Source: Hungatella effluvii (lineage in GTDB: Bacteria; Bacillota; Clostridia; Lachnospirales; Lachnospiraceae). Taken from it: a stretch of 64,000 bases of DNA. Below, one piece after another: positions 1-7,537 of this stretch. The position numbers were made by a program, and so were the translations under genes. Where the stretch lies: assembly GCF_003201875.1 (NCBI RefSeq), contig NZ_QJKD01000002.1:124001-188000 (forward strand). The letters run 5' to 3'. Under the pieces are notes generated by a model. It had not been told where the DNA came from. It saw only the letters and a list, made by a program, of their open reading frames with translations, and ran no database searches. The number at the start of each line of letters is the position of its first letter. Within the stretch, counting starts at the first letter, position 1.

Positions 1-366
1 TCGCTGGACGTCCGCTATGTGACACGGTCCTACGTGACGAGGCACGGCGGAGGGCGGCTGGATCATGAGTGCCGGAAAGAGGAGATCAATCCCTTCATGC
101 AGGACTTAACCAATCTGCCCAATCCCTGGCAGGGAGAGCTGCGGTTTGCAAAGCATCCTGACGTGAACGGGTTCTTTGCCCCGCTGGAAATGGATCTGGG
201 GAATTTACCCGCACGGTTTAAGAATCGCCTGTGCGCGCGGATCGAGGTGACCCATCTGGATGAGACAGACGGGCGGATTCTGTGCTGCGGCGGCTCCCGG
301 GAACTGGAGGAGTTTCAAAAAGAATGTGAGAACATGGGGAAGGAAGTGCTATGTTTCAAAATATAA
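1..366 (+). CDS. Adenylosuccinate synthetase-like protein, C-terminal part
   Basis: The frame is open from base 1, so the gene begins upstream and only about 121 C-terminal residues are visible. The segment R-S-Y-V-T-R-H-G resembles the conserved R-T-Y-x-T-R-H-G stretch of adenylosuccinate synthetase (PurA, IMP + aspartate + GTP). It is followed by a D-L-T-N-x-P-N-x-W-Q-G-x-L-R block that I associate with clostridial members of that family. If correct, it makes adenylosuccinate in the cytoplasm for AMP synthesis. The stop codon overlaps the start of the downstream kinase by 16 bases, so the two may be co-transcribed, but a functional link is not evident. A divergent PurA-like protein of unknown role is the alternative. 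Confidence 0.55.
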   Translation, partial: SLDVRYVTRSYVTRHGGGRLDHECRKEEINPFMQDLTNLPNPWQGELRFAKHPDVNGFFAPLEMDLGNLPARFKNRLCARIEVTHLDETDGRILCCGGSRELEEFQKECENMGKEVLCFKI

Positions 367-1835
367 AAGAAATCTGGTTGACAATCTCTCTGAAGCGGAA
401 GATCGGCTCTTTCGCCGTCATGGTAATCCTGGTCATGGGGCTTTCCGTGGCCTTTAATATTCGTATTATGGATTTCTCTCTGGGCAGTTTCAATGTCATT
501 CTCGACGATAATTCACGGTGTCACGATTTCCAGGAGGCGATGGAACTGGAAATAAAGGCGTTTGAAGTGTATGTGAGAGACCGCACACAGGAAAACAGGG
601 ACGAGTATATCCTGGCCTGCGTCAGGTCGGAGCGGTGTCTCCGCTCCCTGCCCTTCGATTATGAGCGGATCGGCGAGGAACGGTATGCCAGGACCTGGAA
701 TGTGAAGAATGGTTATGAGGGGTACTTAACGGCCCGCGATCAGCTGCTGGAGATGGATTCCGGCTCCGAGGACTTTATTCCCCGTCTGTACGAGATCTAT
801 GATATGCAGTCTTACATTCAGACCTACGTCAGAAGACTGGTGCAGGTAACCTTAAAAGAGGGAAATGCGACCTACCAGGAGAAGGTTCCGGTGTTCTACC
901 AGCTGCCGTATCTGATCCTTCTGTTCTCCGCCGTCATGATGGTGGTGGCTTTATGCCTGACGAAGCTGCTGTCTGGCGCCCTGATCGATCCGCTGGTCAA
1001 GCTGGCCCACACCTCCAGGAAGATTGCCAGAAATGATTTCAGCGGCAAGGACATAACCGTTGAAAATAAAGATGAGATGGGGGAACTGGTCAGCGCCTTT
1101 AACAAGATGAAGCACGCCACGGAGGGGTATATCAACACCCTGAAGGAGAACAACGAGATGGCTGAGCTTCTCCACAAGGAGGAGCTGGAGAAGATGGAGA
1201 TGGAGAAACGTTTGGACGCCACGCGGCTGGAGGTGCTGAAGAGCCAGATCAATCCCCATTTCCTGTTCAACACGTTAAATATGATCGCATGTACGGCAAA
1301 GCTGGAGGAGGCGAAGACCACGGAGCGGATGATCGCCAGCATGAGCAACCTGTTCCGGTATAATTTAAAGACATCGGAGCAGATTGTGCCGCTGGAGCAG
1401 GAACTGAAGGTGGTGGAGGATTACATGTATCTTCAGCAGATGCGTTTCGGCAGCCGGATCGGGTATGAGTGCCGGATCGATGTGGATGCCAGGCAGGTGA
1501 TGATCCCGGCCTTCACGCTGCAGCCGGTGGTGGAAAATGCTATTATTCACGGCCTGTCGCCAAAAGAGCAGGGCGGAAGGGTCTTTTTAAAGGTGTGGAA
1601 GGACGGAAACAGCGTGATAATCTCCGTGGCCGACACCGGCCTGGGAATGGAGGAGGAGACGCTGGAGGAACTGGTGGCCGCGCTGAAGAACAGCCACACG
1701 GCAAAGGTGGGCATAGGCCTGGGTAATATCTACCAGCGGATTCAGACCATGTACCAGAACGGCGGCCTGAGGATATACAGCAAAAAGGGGCGGGGAACCG
1801 TCATTCAGATGACGATACCGCAGGAGGAAGTATGA
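351..1835 (+). CDS. Sensor histidine kinase, YesM/LytS type
   Basis: 494 residues. There is a membrane segment at about 19-41, an extracytoplasmic region to about 182, a second membrane segment at about 184-206 and a HAMP region at about 205-258. The His-kinase block S-Q-I-N-P-H-F-L-F-N follows, with phospho-acceptor His303. An HATPase domain shows an N-box (E-N-A-I-I-H-G), D-T-G-L-G-M and G-I-G-L-G-N. This is the PF06580 class that senses extracellular or membrane signals and phosphorylates a YesN-type regulator. A ribosome site (aaggaag) lies six bases upstream of the ATG. It overlaps the response regulator by 4 bases (ATGA), so the pair is translationally coupled. The TRAP operon just downstream is the likely target, by position only. 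Confidence 0.93.
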   Translation: MFQNIKEIWLTISLKRKIGSFAVMVILVMGLSVAFNIRIMDFSLGSFNVILDDNSRCHDFQEAMELEIKAFEVYVRDRTQENRDEYILACVRSERCLRSLPFDYERIGEERYARTWNVKNGYEGYLTARDQLLEMDSGSEDFIPRLYEIYDMQSYIQTYVRRLVQVTLKEGNATYQEKVPVFYQLPYLILLFSAVMMVVALCLTKLLSGALIDPLVKLAHTSRKIARNDFSGKDITVENKDEMGELVSAFNKMKHATEGYINTLKENNEMAELLHKEELEKMEMEKRLDATRLEVLKSQINPHFLFNTLNMIACTAKLEEAKTTERMIASMSNLFRYNLKTSEQIVPLEQELKVVEDYMYLQQMRFGSRIGYECRIDVDARQVMIPAFTLQPVVENAIIHGLSPKEQGGRVFLKVWKDGNSVIISVADTGLGMEEETLEELVAALKNSHTAKVGIGLGNIYQRIQTMYQNGGLRIYSKKGRGTVIQMTIPQEEV

Positions 1836-2737
1836 GTATGTACCGTGTATTAATTGCAGATGATGAAATGATTGAGAGAAAGGTTCTCTATAAGACGCTT
1901 ACGGAAAATCTGGGGGACCAGTGCACGATTTTCCAGGCGGAAAACGGGCGGGAAGCCCTGCGGGTCTATGAAGAGGAGAAGATTCAGATTGCCATCTTAG
2001 ACATCGAGATGCCTGGAATCAACGGAATCGAGGCCGCGCAGAAGATTCGGGAGCAGGACGGGGACTGCTGTATTATCTTCCTGACTGCGTTTGATGAGTT
2101 CGCTTATGCCAAAAGCGCCATTACGGTTAAGGCACTGGACTACCTGCTAAAGCCGTATGACGAGCAGGAACTGATGCTCGTCCTGGAGGAGGCCATGCGG
2201 CTGACCGAGGGGCGGATGAGGCGAGAGAGAGCCGCAAAAGAGAAGATGAACGCAGGGGCATATTCCGGTACCGGACCAGACGGCAGATCTGCTTCCGAGA
2301 CGGCCGGATGCGATGGAGGCGTCGCGGAAGCATCCAAAATGACGGGACGCGACGGAGGCGGCGCGGAAGCTTCCAGGGATGAGGGTGAGGATTTCGGCAG
2401 CATCCGTCTGTCCAGAGTGGCAGAAATCATCGACAAGTATATCCATGAGAATTACATGTTTGACATATCCATGCAGGACATGGCCAGGATGATGAATTAT
2501 TCGGAGGCCTATTTCTGCAAGCTGTTCAAACAGTGCTTTAATAAAAATTTCACATCCTACTTAACCGAATTCCGTGTGGCGGAGGCGAAAAAGATGCTGG
2601 AAGAGCCGACGGTGAACGTAAAAGAGATCGGGAAAGCGGTCGGATATGCGGATTCCAATTACTTCGCAAAGGTTTTCAAACGGATTACAGGGCAGAGTCC
2701 CACGGAATACCGTATGGTTATTTTTCAAAGAATGTAA
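1832..2737 (+). CDS. Response regulator, receiver plus AraC-type HTH (YesN family)
   Basis: 301 residues. The receiver domain spans about 3-125 with the acidic pair D10/D11, phospho-acceptor Asp57 and K in L-L-K-P. An AraC/XylS double helix-turn-helix lies at about 195-298. The linker (about 140-190) contains a 13-residue near-duplicate (T-A-G-C-D-G-G-V-A-E-A-S then M-T-G-R-D-G-G-G-A-E-A-S), absent from ordinary YesN proteins. It is partner of the overlapping kinase. Start 1832 couples to the kinase stop, but ATG 1838 sits at a more normal distance from the ggagg site and is an alternative. Dyads containing GTTAAG downstream at the TRAP promoter are candidate binding sites (inference). Confidence 0.92.
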   Translation: MSMYRVLIADDEMIERKVLYKTLTENLGDQCTIFQAENGREALRVYEEEKIQIAILDIEMPGINGIEAAQKIREQDGDCCIIFLTAFDEFAYAKSAITVKALDYLLKPYDEQELMLVLEEAMRLTEGRMRRERAAKEKMNAGAYSGTGPDGRSASETAGCDGGVAEASKMTGRDGGGAEASRDEGEDFGSIRLSRVAEIIDKYIHENYMFDISMQDMARMMNYSEAYFCKLFKQCFNKNFTSYLTEFRVAEAKKMLEEPTVNVKEIGKAVGYADSNYFAKVFKRITGQSPTEYRMVIFQRM

Positions 2738-2826
2738 AGAACGTGTTAAGAAGGTGATTGTTAGAAGTGCATAAATAAAAACGAAATATAGGTTAAAATA
2801 ATACTATGATTCACAATTATTTACCG

Positions 2827-2855
2827 TTTTCACGGAAAAGAAATCCTCTTATAAT
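2827..2855 (+). promoter_or_regulatory. Predicted sigma-A promoter of TRAP operon
   Basis: A TTTTCA -35 (2827-2832), a 17-base spacer and a perfect TATAAT -10 (2850-2855) precede the binding-protein gene. Transcription would begin near 2862. GTTAAGA-type hexamers recur around it at 2745, 2876 and 2907, with one inverted copy at 2859. Confidence 0.7.
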
Positions 2856-2858
2856 GAA

Positions 2859-2881
2859 CTTAACGTAAAGAAAACGTTAAG
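2859..2881. promoter_or_regulatory. Dyad at the TRAP operon start site (operator candidate)
   Basis: CTTAACGT (2859-2866) and ACGTTAAG (2874-2881) form a perfect 8-base inverted repeat around AAAGAAA. It begins four bases after the -10 box, so it covers the predicted start site. Single GTTAAG copies at 2745 and 2907 flank it. It may be a repressor site or a 5' mRNA hairpin. The binding protein is not identifiable from sequence. Confidence 0.5.
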
Positions 2882-2927
2882 AAACACACAGAAATGTAAA
2901 AAGAGTGTTAAGAGGAGGAATTGTGAC

Positions 2928-4031
2928 ATGAAGAAGAGATTTGTGAGCACAGTGTTATGCGCGGCAATGGTAGCGGGTTCCCTGGCGGGCTGTGGGTTAA
3001 AGACACCGGAGACGACGGCGGCGCCGGCACCTGAGACCACCACGGCAGCGGCGGCTGAAGAGACGAAGGCAGCAGCAGAGGAGACTGCAGCGGCGGCAGA
3101 AGCTTCCGACACGCCGGAAGTAACACTTGTTTATGCCGAGGTAAACCCGTTAGACACCATCGTCGGACAGATGGCAACCGCGTTCAAGGAGAAGGTAGAA
3201 GAGCTTTCCGGCGGGAAGATCGCCATCGACATTCAGGCCAGCGGTGTTCTCGGTTCTGAAAACGATGTCCTCGACACCATGCTGGGCGGCGGCGGAACCA
3301 TCGACATGTCCCGTATCTCCGCGTTCGCTTTGACAAGCTACGGCGTGGAAAAATCCGTACTTCTGTCTATTCCGTATACATTTGTAAACCGTGACCATTT
3401 CTGGAATTTCGCCAACAGTGACCTGGCGCCGGAATTCCTCATGGAACCGCATGACAACGATCTGGGAGTAAGGGGCTTATTCTATGGCGAGGAAGGATTC
3501 CGCCATTTCTTCACGGTAAAAGAGATCAGTGGCCTGGAAGACTTAAAGGGCATGAAGTTACGAGTATCCAACGACCCAATTATGAACGGTATGGTTCAGG
3601 GCCTGGGTGCCAATCCAACCGTTGTTTCCTTTAACGAACTGTATTCCGCTCTTCAGACCGGCGTTGTAGACGGTGCGGAACAGCCGATTGCAAACTACAA
3701 GTCCAATGCGTTCCAGGAAGTTGCGCCGAACTTAATCCTTGACGGCCACACCCTTGGCGCGGTTCAGGTTATCATCACAGACGAAGCATGGGATAAGCTG
3801 ACGGAAGAGCAGCAGAACATCCTGATGGAAGCAGGAAAATACGCATCTGATTTCAACAGAAAGATCTCCGAAGAGGCAGAGAACAAGGTCCTGGATGAGC
3901 AGAAGGCAGAAGGCATCAATGTCATTGAAGTGCCGGATATCACCCCATGGCAGGAAGCCTGTAAGGATATCATCGATTCCTCTACAGCAGACAACAAAGA
4001 ACTGTATCAGAAGATTCTCGATATGAAATAA
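2928..4031 (+). CDS. dctP: TRAP transporter substrate-binding lipoprotein (DctP family)
   Basis: 367 residues. It has a lipoprotein signal peptide ending in L-A-G-C with Cys22, then an Ala/Thr/Glu-rich linker to about residue 65. The DctP fold follows with its hallmark region (L-E-D-L-K-G-M-K-L-R) and the Y-S-A-L-Q-T-G-V-V-D-G-A segment that carries ligand-contact residues. It captures an organic acid, sialic acid-like or related anionic substrate outside the membrane for the DctQM permease downstream. The ATG is preceded by gaggagga. The gene has its own strong promoter and is separated from dctQ by a hairpin. The substrate cannot be assigned. Confidence 0.95.
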   Translation: MKKRFVSTVLCAAMVAGSLAGCGLKTPETTAAPAPETTTAAAAEETKAAAEETAAAAEASDTPEVTLVYAEVNPLDTIVGQMATAFKEKVEELSGGKIAIDIQASGVLGSENDVLDTMLGGGGTIDMSRISAFALTSYGVEKSVLLSIPYTFVNRDHFWNFANSDLAPEFLMEPHDNDLGVRGLFYGEEGFRHFFTVKEISGLEDLKGMKLRVSNDPIMNGMVQGLGANPTVVSFNELYSALQTGVVDGAEQPIANYKSNAFQEVAPNLILDGHTLGAVQVIITDEAWDKLTEEQQNILMEAGKYASDFNRKISEEAENKVLDEQKAEGINVIEVPDITPWQEACKDIIDSSTADNKELYQKILDMK

Positions 4032-4059
4032 ACTCATAAATTGTTGCTGCAATGGAAAT

Positions 4060-4096
4060 GGGCACAGAGGAAGATTCTTGTTACGCCTCTGTGCCC
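4060..4096 (+). terminator. Intercistronic hairpin between dctP and dctQ
   Basis: Eleven perfectly paired bases (gggcacagagg 4060-4070 with cctctgtgccc 4086-4096) enclose a 15-base loop. No T-run follows. It is therefore more likely a processing or stabilising element that lets the binding-protein mRNA accumulate over the permease mRNA than a full terminator. Confidence 0.7.
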
Positions 4097-4157
4097 CGTT
4101 CGTTCCGGGGCATGTGCGCGAAAGTGTGCATGCGGCCGTATTGGAAAGGGGATCAAG

Positions 4158-4685
4158 ATGCCGGGTATTTTTAATAAAATTGATAAGATTAAACCTGCCT
4201 ACGATGCCACCTATCAGTCTGTCATGTTCTTATGCAAGCTGCTTCTGGTCGTGGATATCCTCATTACCACCATGTCTGTAATTGGGCGGTACGTTCCGTT
4301 TATTCCGGATCCAGCATGGAGTGAAGAGGTGGTTTTAACCTGTATGTCCTATATGGCGGTGCTTTCGGCTGCTCTCGCAATCCGGAGAGGCGCCCACATC
4401 CGCATGACGGCTTTCGACTCGTATCTGCCGAAAAATGTCGTAAAATTTTTAGATTTATTCTCTGACGCGGCCGTTCTGGCCCTGGCGCTGATCATGATTT
4501 TCGTCGGTTGGAAGTATGCCAGGGGAATCGGCTCCAAGGGTTCCTACGTGAGTATGCCGAAGATCTCCAGATTCTGGATGTATTTTCCGGTTCCTTTAGC
4601 GGGTGTGGCCATGATGATTTTTGAGCTGGAGGCAGTATACAATCACATCAAGAGCTTTTTCGTAAAGGAGGCGGACCAGTCATGA
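4158..4685 (+). CDS. dctQ: TRAP transporter small membrane subunit (DctQ family)
   Basis: 175 residues with four hydrophobic segments, as usual for DctQ. The central R-R-G-A-H-I-R motif, diagnostic for the family, is present. An upstream in-frame ATG exists at 4041, but aaaggggatc directly before ATG 4158 and the normal DctQ length favour 4158. The protein pairs with DctM in the membrane for Na+-driven uptake. It overlaps dctM by four bases (ATGA). Confidence 0.9.
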   Translation: MPGIFNKIDKIKPAYDATYQSVMFLCKLLLVVDILITTMSVIGRYVPFIPDPAWSEEVVLTCMSYMAVLSAALAIRRGAHIRMTAFDSYLPKNVVKFLDLFSDAAVLALALIMIFVGWKYARGIGSKGSYVSMPKISRFWMYFPVPLAGVAMMIFELEAVYNHIKSFFVKEADQS

Positions 4686-5977
4686 GTGGAGAAACATTAG
4701 CAATTGTCGTTTTACTTGTCAGCTTTTTTGTCATGGTTTTTCTGCGTTTTCCGATTGCCTACGCGGTGGCGCTTTCCTCCGTGTTCTGTCTGCTCTCCCA
4801 GGGACTTCCGCTGACGACTATCTGCCAGCAGATGGTAAAGGGAATCAGTTCCTTCAGCCTCATGGCGGTTCCGTTCTTTATTACCATGGGCTGTCTGATG
4901 GGCTCCGGCGGTATTTCGGAGAAGCTGATCGCGCTGGCCAACGCCTGCGTCGGATGGATGCGCGGCGGCATGGCAATGGTAAATATCGTTGCCTCCTATT
5001 TCTTCGGAGGAATCTCCGGTTCCGCGGCAGCGGACACCGCGTCCCTCGGCACAATTCTGATTCCAATGATGGTTGACCAGGGGTATGACGACGATTTTTC
5101 AACGGCCGTTACCATCACCTCATCCTGTGAGGGTCTTCTCGTTCCTCCCAGCCATAATATGGTCATCTATGCCACCACGGCGGGCGGCATTTCCGTAGGA
5201 AGCCTGTTCCTGGCCGGATATATTCCCGGTGCGCTGCTGGCGGTATCCTTAATGGTGGGATCGTATATTATATCGGTCAGACGCAACTATCCGAAGGGCG
5301 AGAAATTCAGCATTATCAACCTGCTTAAGCAGCTGGGCGTGTCCTTCTGGGCACTGGCGGCGGTTCTGATCGTGGTATTCGGCGTTGTCGGCGGTGCGTT
5401 TACGGCGACGGAGTCTGCAGCGGTCGCGGTTATCTACAGCCTGGTTGTCAGTGTGTTTATCTACAGGGGGCTGGACTGGAAGGGCGTCTGGAGAGTTCTC
5501 GGCGACTGCGTCGACACGCTGTCCATCGTGCTGATCCTGATTGCCACCTCCAACATCTTCGGCAACTGTCTGACACGCCTCCACGTTCCGGTTCTGGCAG
5601 CGGGTGCGATCATCGGCCTCACCGATAATCCAATTCTGCTGGCTCTGCTGTTAAACTTGATTCTTCTTGTACTTGGATGTATTATGGATATGGCGCCGAT
5701 CATCCTGATCGCTACGCCGATTCTTCTCCCGATCGCCACGTCGATCGGTATCGATCCGATCCAGTTTGGTATTATGGTAATTCTGAACTGTGGTATCGGG
5801 CTTTTAACACCTCCTGTAGGCGCGGTGCTGTTTATCGGATCCGCGGTATCCAAGACGCCGATGGAGCGGGTTGTCAAGGCGACGCTGCCATTTTACCTGT
5901 GTATGATCATTACGCTGATGCTGATTACGTTTGTTCCGGCCTTCAGTATGTGGCTGCCCATGGTATTGGCGAAATAA
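4682..5977 (+). CDS. dctM: TRAP transporter large permease subunit (DctM family)
   Basis: 431 residues and about 12 hydrophobic segments. It carries typical DctM motifs: M-G-x-x-M (about 60), the G-G-I-S-G-S-A-A-A-D-T-A segment (about 101-112), P-P-S-H-N (about 157) and L-L-T-P-P-V-G near residue 378. It forms the ion-coupled transport channel with DctQ and receives substrate from the DctP protein(s). It is translationally coupled to dctQ. Confidence 0.95.
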   Translation: MSGETLAIVVLLVSFFVMVFLRFPIAYAVALSSVFCLLSQGLPLTTICQQMVKGISSFSLMAVPFFITMGCLMGSGGISEKLIALANACVGWMRGGMAMVNIVASYFFGGISGSAAADTASLGTILIPMMVDQGYDDDFSTAVTITSSCEGLLVPPSHNMVIYATTAGGISVGSLFLAGYIPGALLAVSLMVGSYIISVRRNYPKGEKFSIINLLKQLGVSFWALAAVLIVVFGVVGGAFTATESAAVAVIYSLVVSVFIYRGLDWKGVWRVLGDCVDTLSIVLILIATSNIFGNCLTRLHVPVLAAGAIIGLTDNPILLALLLNLILLVLGCIMDMAPIILIATPILLPIATSIGIDPIQFGIMVILNCGIGLLTPPVGAVLFIGSAVSKTPMERVVKATLPFYLCMIITLMLITFVPAFSMWLPMVLAK

Positions 5978-6006
5978 CAGCGTTTGGCGGTTCGGAGGTG
6001 CGAGTG

Positions 6007-6477
6007 ATGAAATATAAGTATACCTACAGGAATACCGCAGGCGAACTGTGGCAGCTTTCCATGTATTATACGTACGGTTCGATGGTCGGGATGTGCAACC
6101 TGATCTTTACGGCAGCTGTGATCGCCCTGACCATCAATAAATGGAATACAGTCAGCAGTGTATGGCGGTTCCTTCTGCTCCTCGCCTGCTGTCTCTTTAC
6201 GGTCATCCAGCCGCTCGTCGTCTGGAGAAAGGCCGAAAAACAGGCTGCCGTGATCAGCCGGGATACGGAGATGGAGTTTGGAGACACGGGAATCCGCATC
6301 CGGGTGGGTGACGAGAACTCGGCGATTCCATGGACCGCAGTTAAAAAGATTTCTAAGAAACCTACAATGATTGTCCTGTTTTCCGATACCACCCACGGTT
6401 ACGTGCTTACGAACCGGGTGCTTGGAAAAGACCGGGAGGCGTTTTATAACTATGTAACATCAAAAAGTGCTGTATAG
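6007..6477 (+). CDS. YcxB-like membrane protein
   Basis: 156 residues. Two hydrophobic segments (about 28-45 and 54-71) are followed by a soluble C-terminal domain. Its pattern of I-P-W-x-x-V-K-K-I and a tail with R-E-x-F-x-x-Y-V matches the YcxB-like domain (PF14317). Function in this family is unknown. Start 6007 is chosen because ggaggtg lies directly upstream; the frame stays open far into dctM but has no better start. It sits between the permease and a second binding protein, so it is part of the TRAP operon. A role in regulating transport or membrane stress is only a guess. Confidence 0.7.
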   Translation: MKYKYTYRNTAGELWQLSMYYTYGSMVGMCNLIFTAAVIALTINKWNTVSSVWRFLLLLACCLFTVIQPLVVWRKAEKQAAVISRDTEMEFGDTGIRIRVGDENSAIPWTAVKKISKKPTMIVLFSDTTHGYVLTNRVLGKDREAFYNYVTSKSAV

Positions 6478-6508
6478 AGGGAACATGGCGGAAAGGAGGG
6501 ACTGTGCT

Positions 6509-7516
6509 GTGAAAATAAAGACGGCTGCTCTGTTTGTCTTTGCAATGGTTATCCTGGCTGCGTGCGGCGGCCGGAAGGAAGACCAGACAAAGGCTGTAGA
6601 TCCGGAATATGTATTTACGTATGCAGAGAATCAGGCAGAAGACTACCCCACAACACAGGGGGCCTACAAATTCGCCGAGCTTGTGGAAGAGAAGACCGGC
6701 GGGAGAATTGTGATCTCGGTCAACGCACAAGGCGTGCTGGGCGATGAGAAGACGGTTATTGAACAGATGCAGTTCGGCGGTGTCGATTTTGCCCGTGTGT
6801 CCTTATCGCCGCTGGCAGAATTTGTTCCCAGGCTGAATGTGCTTCAGATGCCGTATCTCTATACGGGAAGGGAACACATGTGGAAGGTCCTGGATGGGGA
6901 GATTGGCGACGATTTCTTAAATTCCTTCGATGGCTCCGATCTGGTAGCCCTGTCCTGGTACGATGCGGGAGCACGTAATTTCTATAGTTCGACGAAGCCG
7001 ATCACGAAGCTGGAGGACATGAAGGGCATGAAAATCCGTGTCCAGGAGTCGGAGCTGATGGTGGGAATGATGGAGGCGCTGGGGGCCACCGCGGTGCCTA
7101 TGGCCTACGACAAGGTCTATTCCGCCCTTCAGACCGGGATTATCGACGGGGCGGAGAATAACTGGCCTTCCTATGAGTCCACGGCTCACTATGAGGTCGC
7201 CAAATATTATACCATCGATGAACACACCCGGGTTCCGGAGCTTCAGCTGGTATCCCAGGCCACATGGGAGAAGCTGAAGCAGGAGGACCGTGATATCATA
7301 CGCGAATGCGCCCAGGAATCCTCCCGTTATGAGAGGAAGCTGTGGGAGGAGCGGGAGCGGACCTCTGAGGAAAAGGTACGGGCGACAGGCTGCCAGGTGG
7401 TGGAGCTGCCTCCGGAAGAAAAGGCCAGATTCCAGGAGGCAGTCACGTCCATGTACGGCAAGTACTGTGCGGAGTATGTGGATGTCATTGATGCGATTGT
7501 TGCAGAGGGGAAATAA
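6509..7516 (+). CDS. Second TRAP substrate-binding lipoprotein (DctP family)
   Basis: 335 residues from a GTG start. The aaaggaggg site (6492-6500) lies inside the longer frame that opens at ATG 6467, so GTG 6509 is preferred. It yields a compact signal peptide ending L-A-A-C with lipidated Cys19. The DctP fold shows L-E-D-M-K-G-M-K-I-R and Y-S-A-L-Q-T-G-I-I-D-G-A. It is clearly a paralogue of the first binding protein, lacks its long Ala/Thr linker, and may give the single permease a second specificity. Its stop codon lies within the terminator stem shared with the convergent kinase gene. Confidence 0.92.
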   Translation: MKIKTAALFVFAMVILAACGGRKEDQTKAVDPEYVFTYAENQAEDYPTTQGAYKFAELVEEKTGGRIVISVNAQGVLGDEKTVIEQMQFGGVDFARVSLSPLAEFVPRLNVLQMPYLYTGREHMWKVLDGEIGDDFLNSFDGSDLVALSWYDAGARNFYSSTKPITKLEDMKGMKIRVQESELMVGMMEALGATAVPMAYDKVYSALQTGIIDGAENNWPSYESTAHYEVAKYYTIDEHTRVPELQLVSQATWEKLKQEDRDIIRECAQESSRYERKLWEERERTSEEKVRATGCQVVELPPEEKARFQEAVTSMYGKYCAEYVDVIDAIVAEGK

Positions 7517-7537
7517 ATGGCTTACCATTTATTTCCC
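7508..7537. terminator. Bidirectional terminator embedding two stop codons
   Basis: Gggaaataaatgg (7508-7520) pairs perfectly with ccatttatttccc (7525-7537) around a CTTA loop. The TAA of the second TRAP binding protein (7514-7516) and the TAA of the convergent kinase (7529-7531, minus) are both inside the stem. A T-rich stretch follows on the plus strand. Confidence 0.75.

Noticed and set aside
4041..4157. Longer dctQ start at ATG 4041
   Set aside because: It would add 39 residues translated from the intercistronic hairpin. A good ribosome site sits before ATG 4158.
5677..6006. Frame extending the YcxB-like gene back into dctM
   Set aside because: It lies wholly in the DctM coding region and lacks a start site. 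GGAGGTG before 6007 marks the real start.
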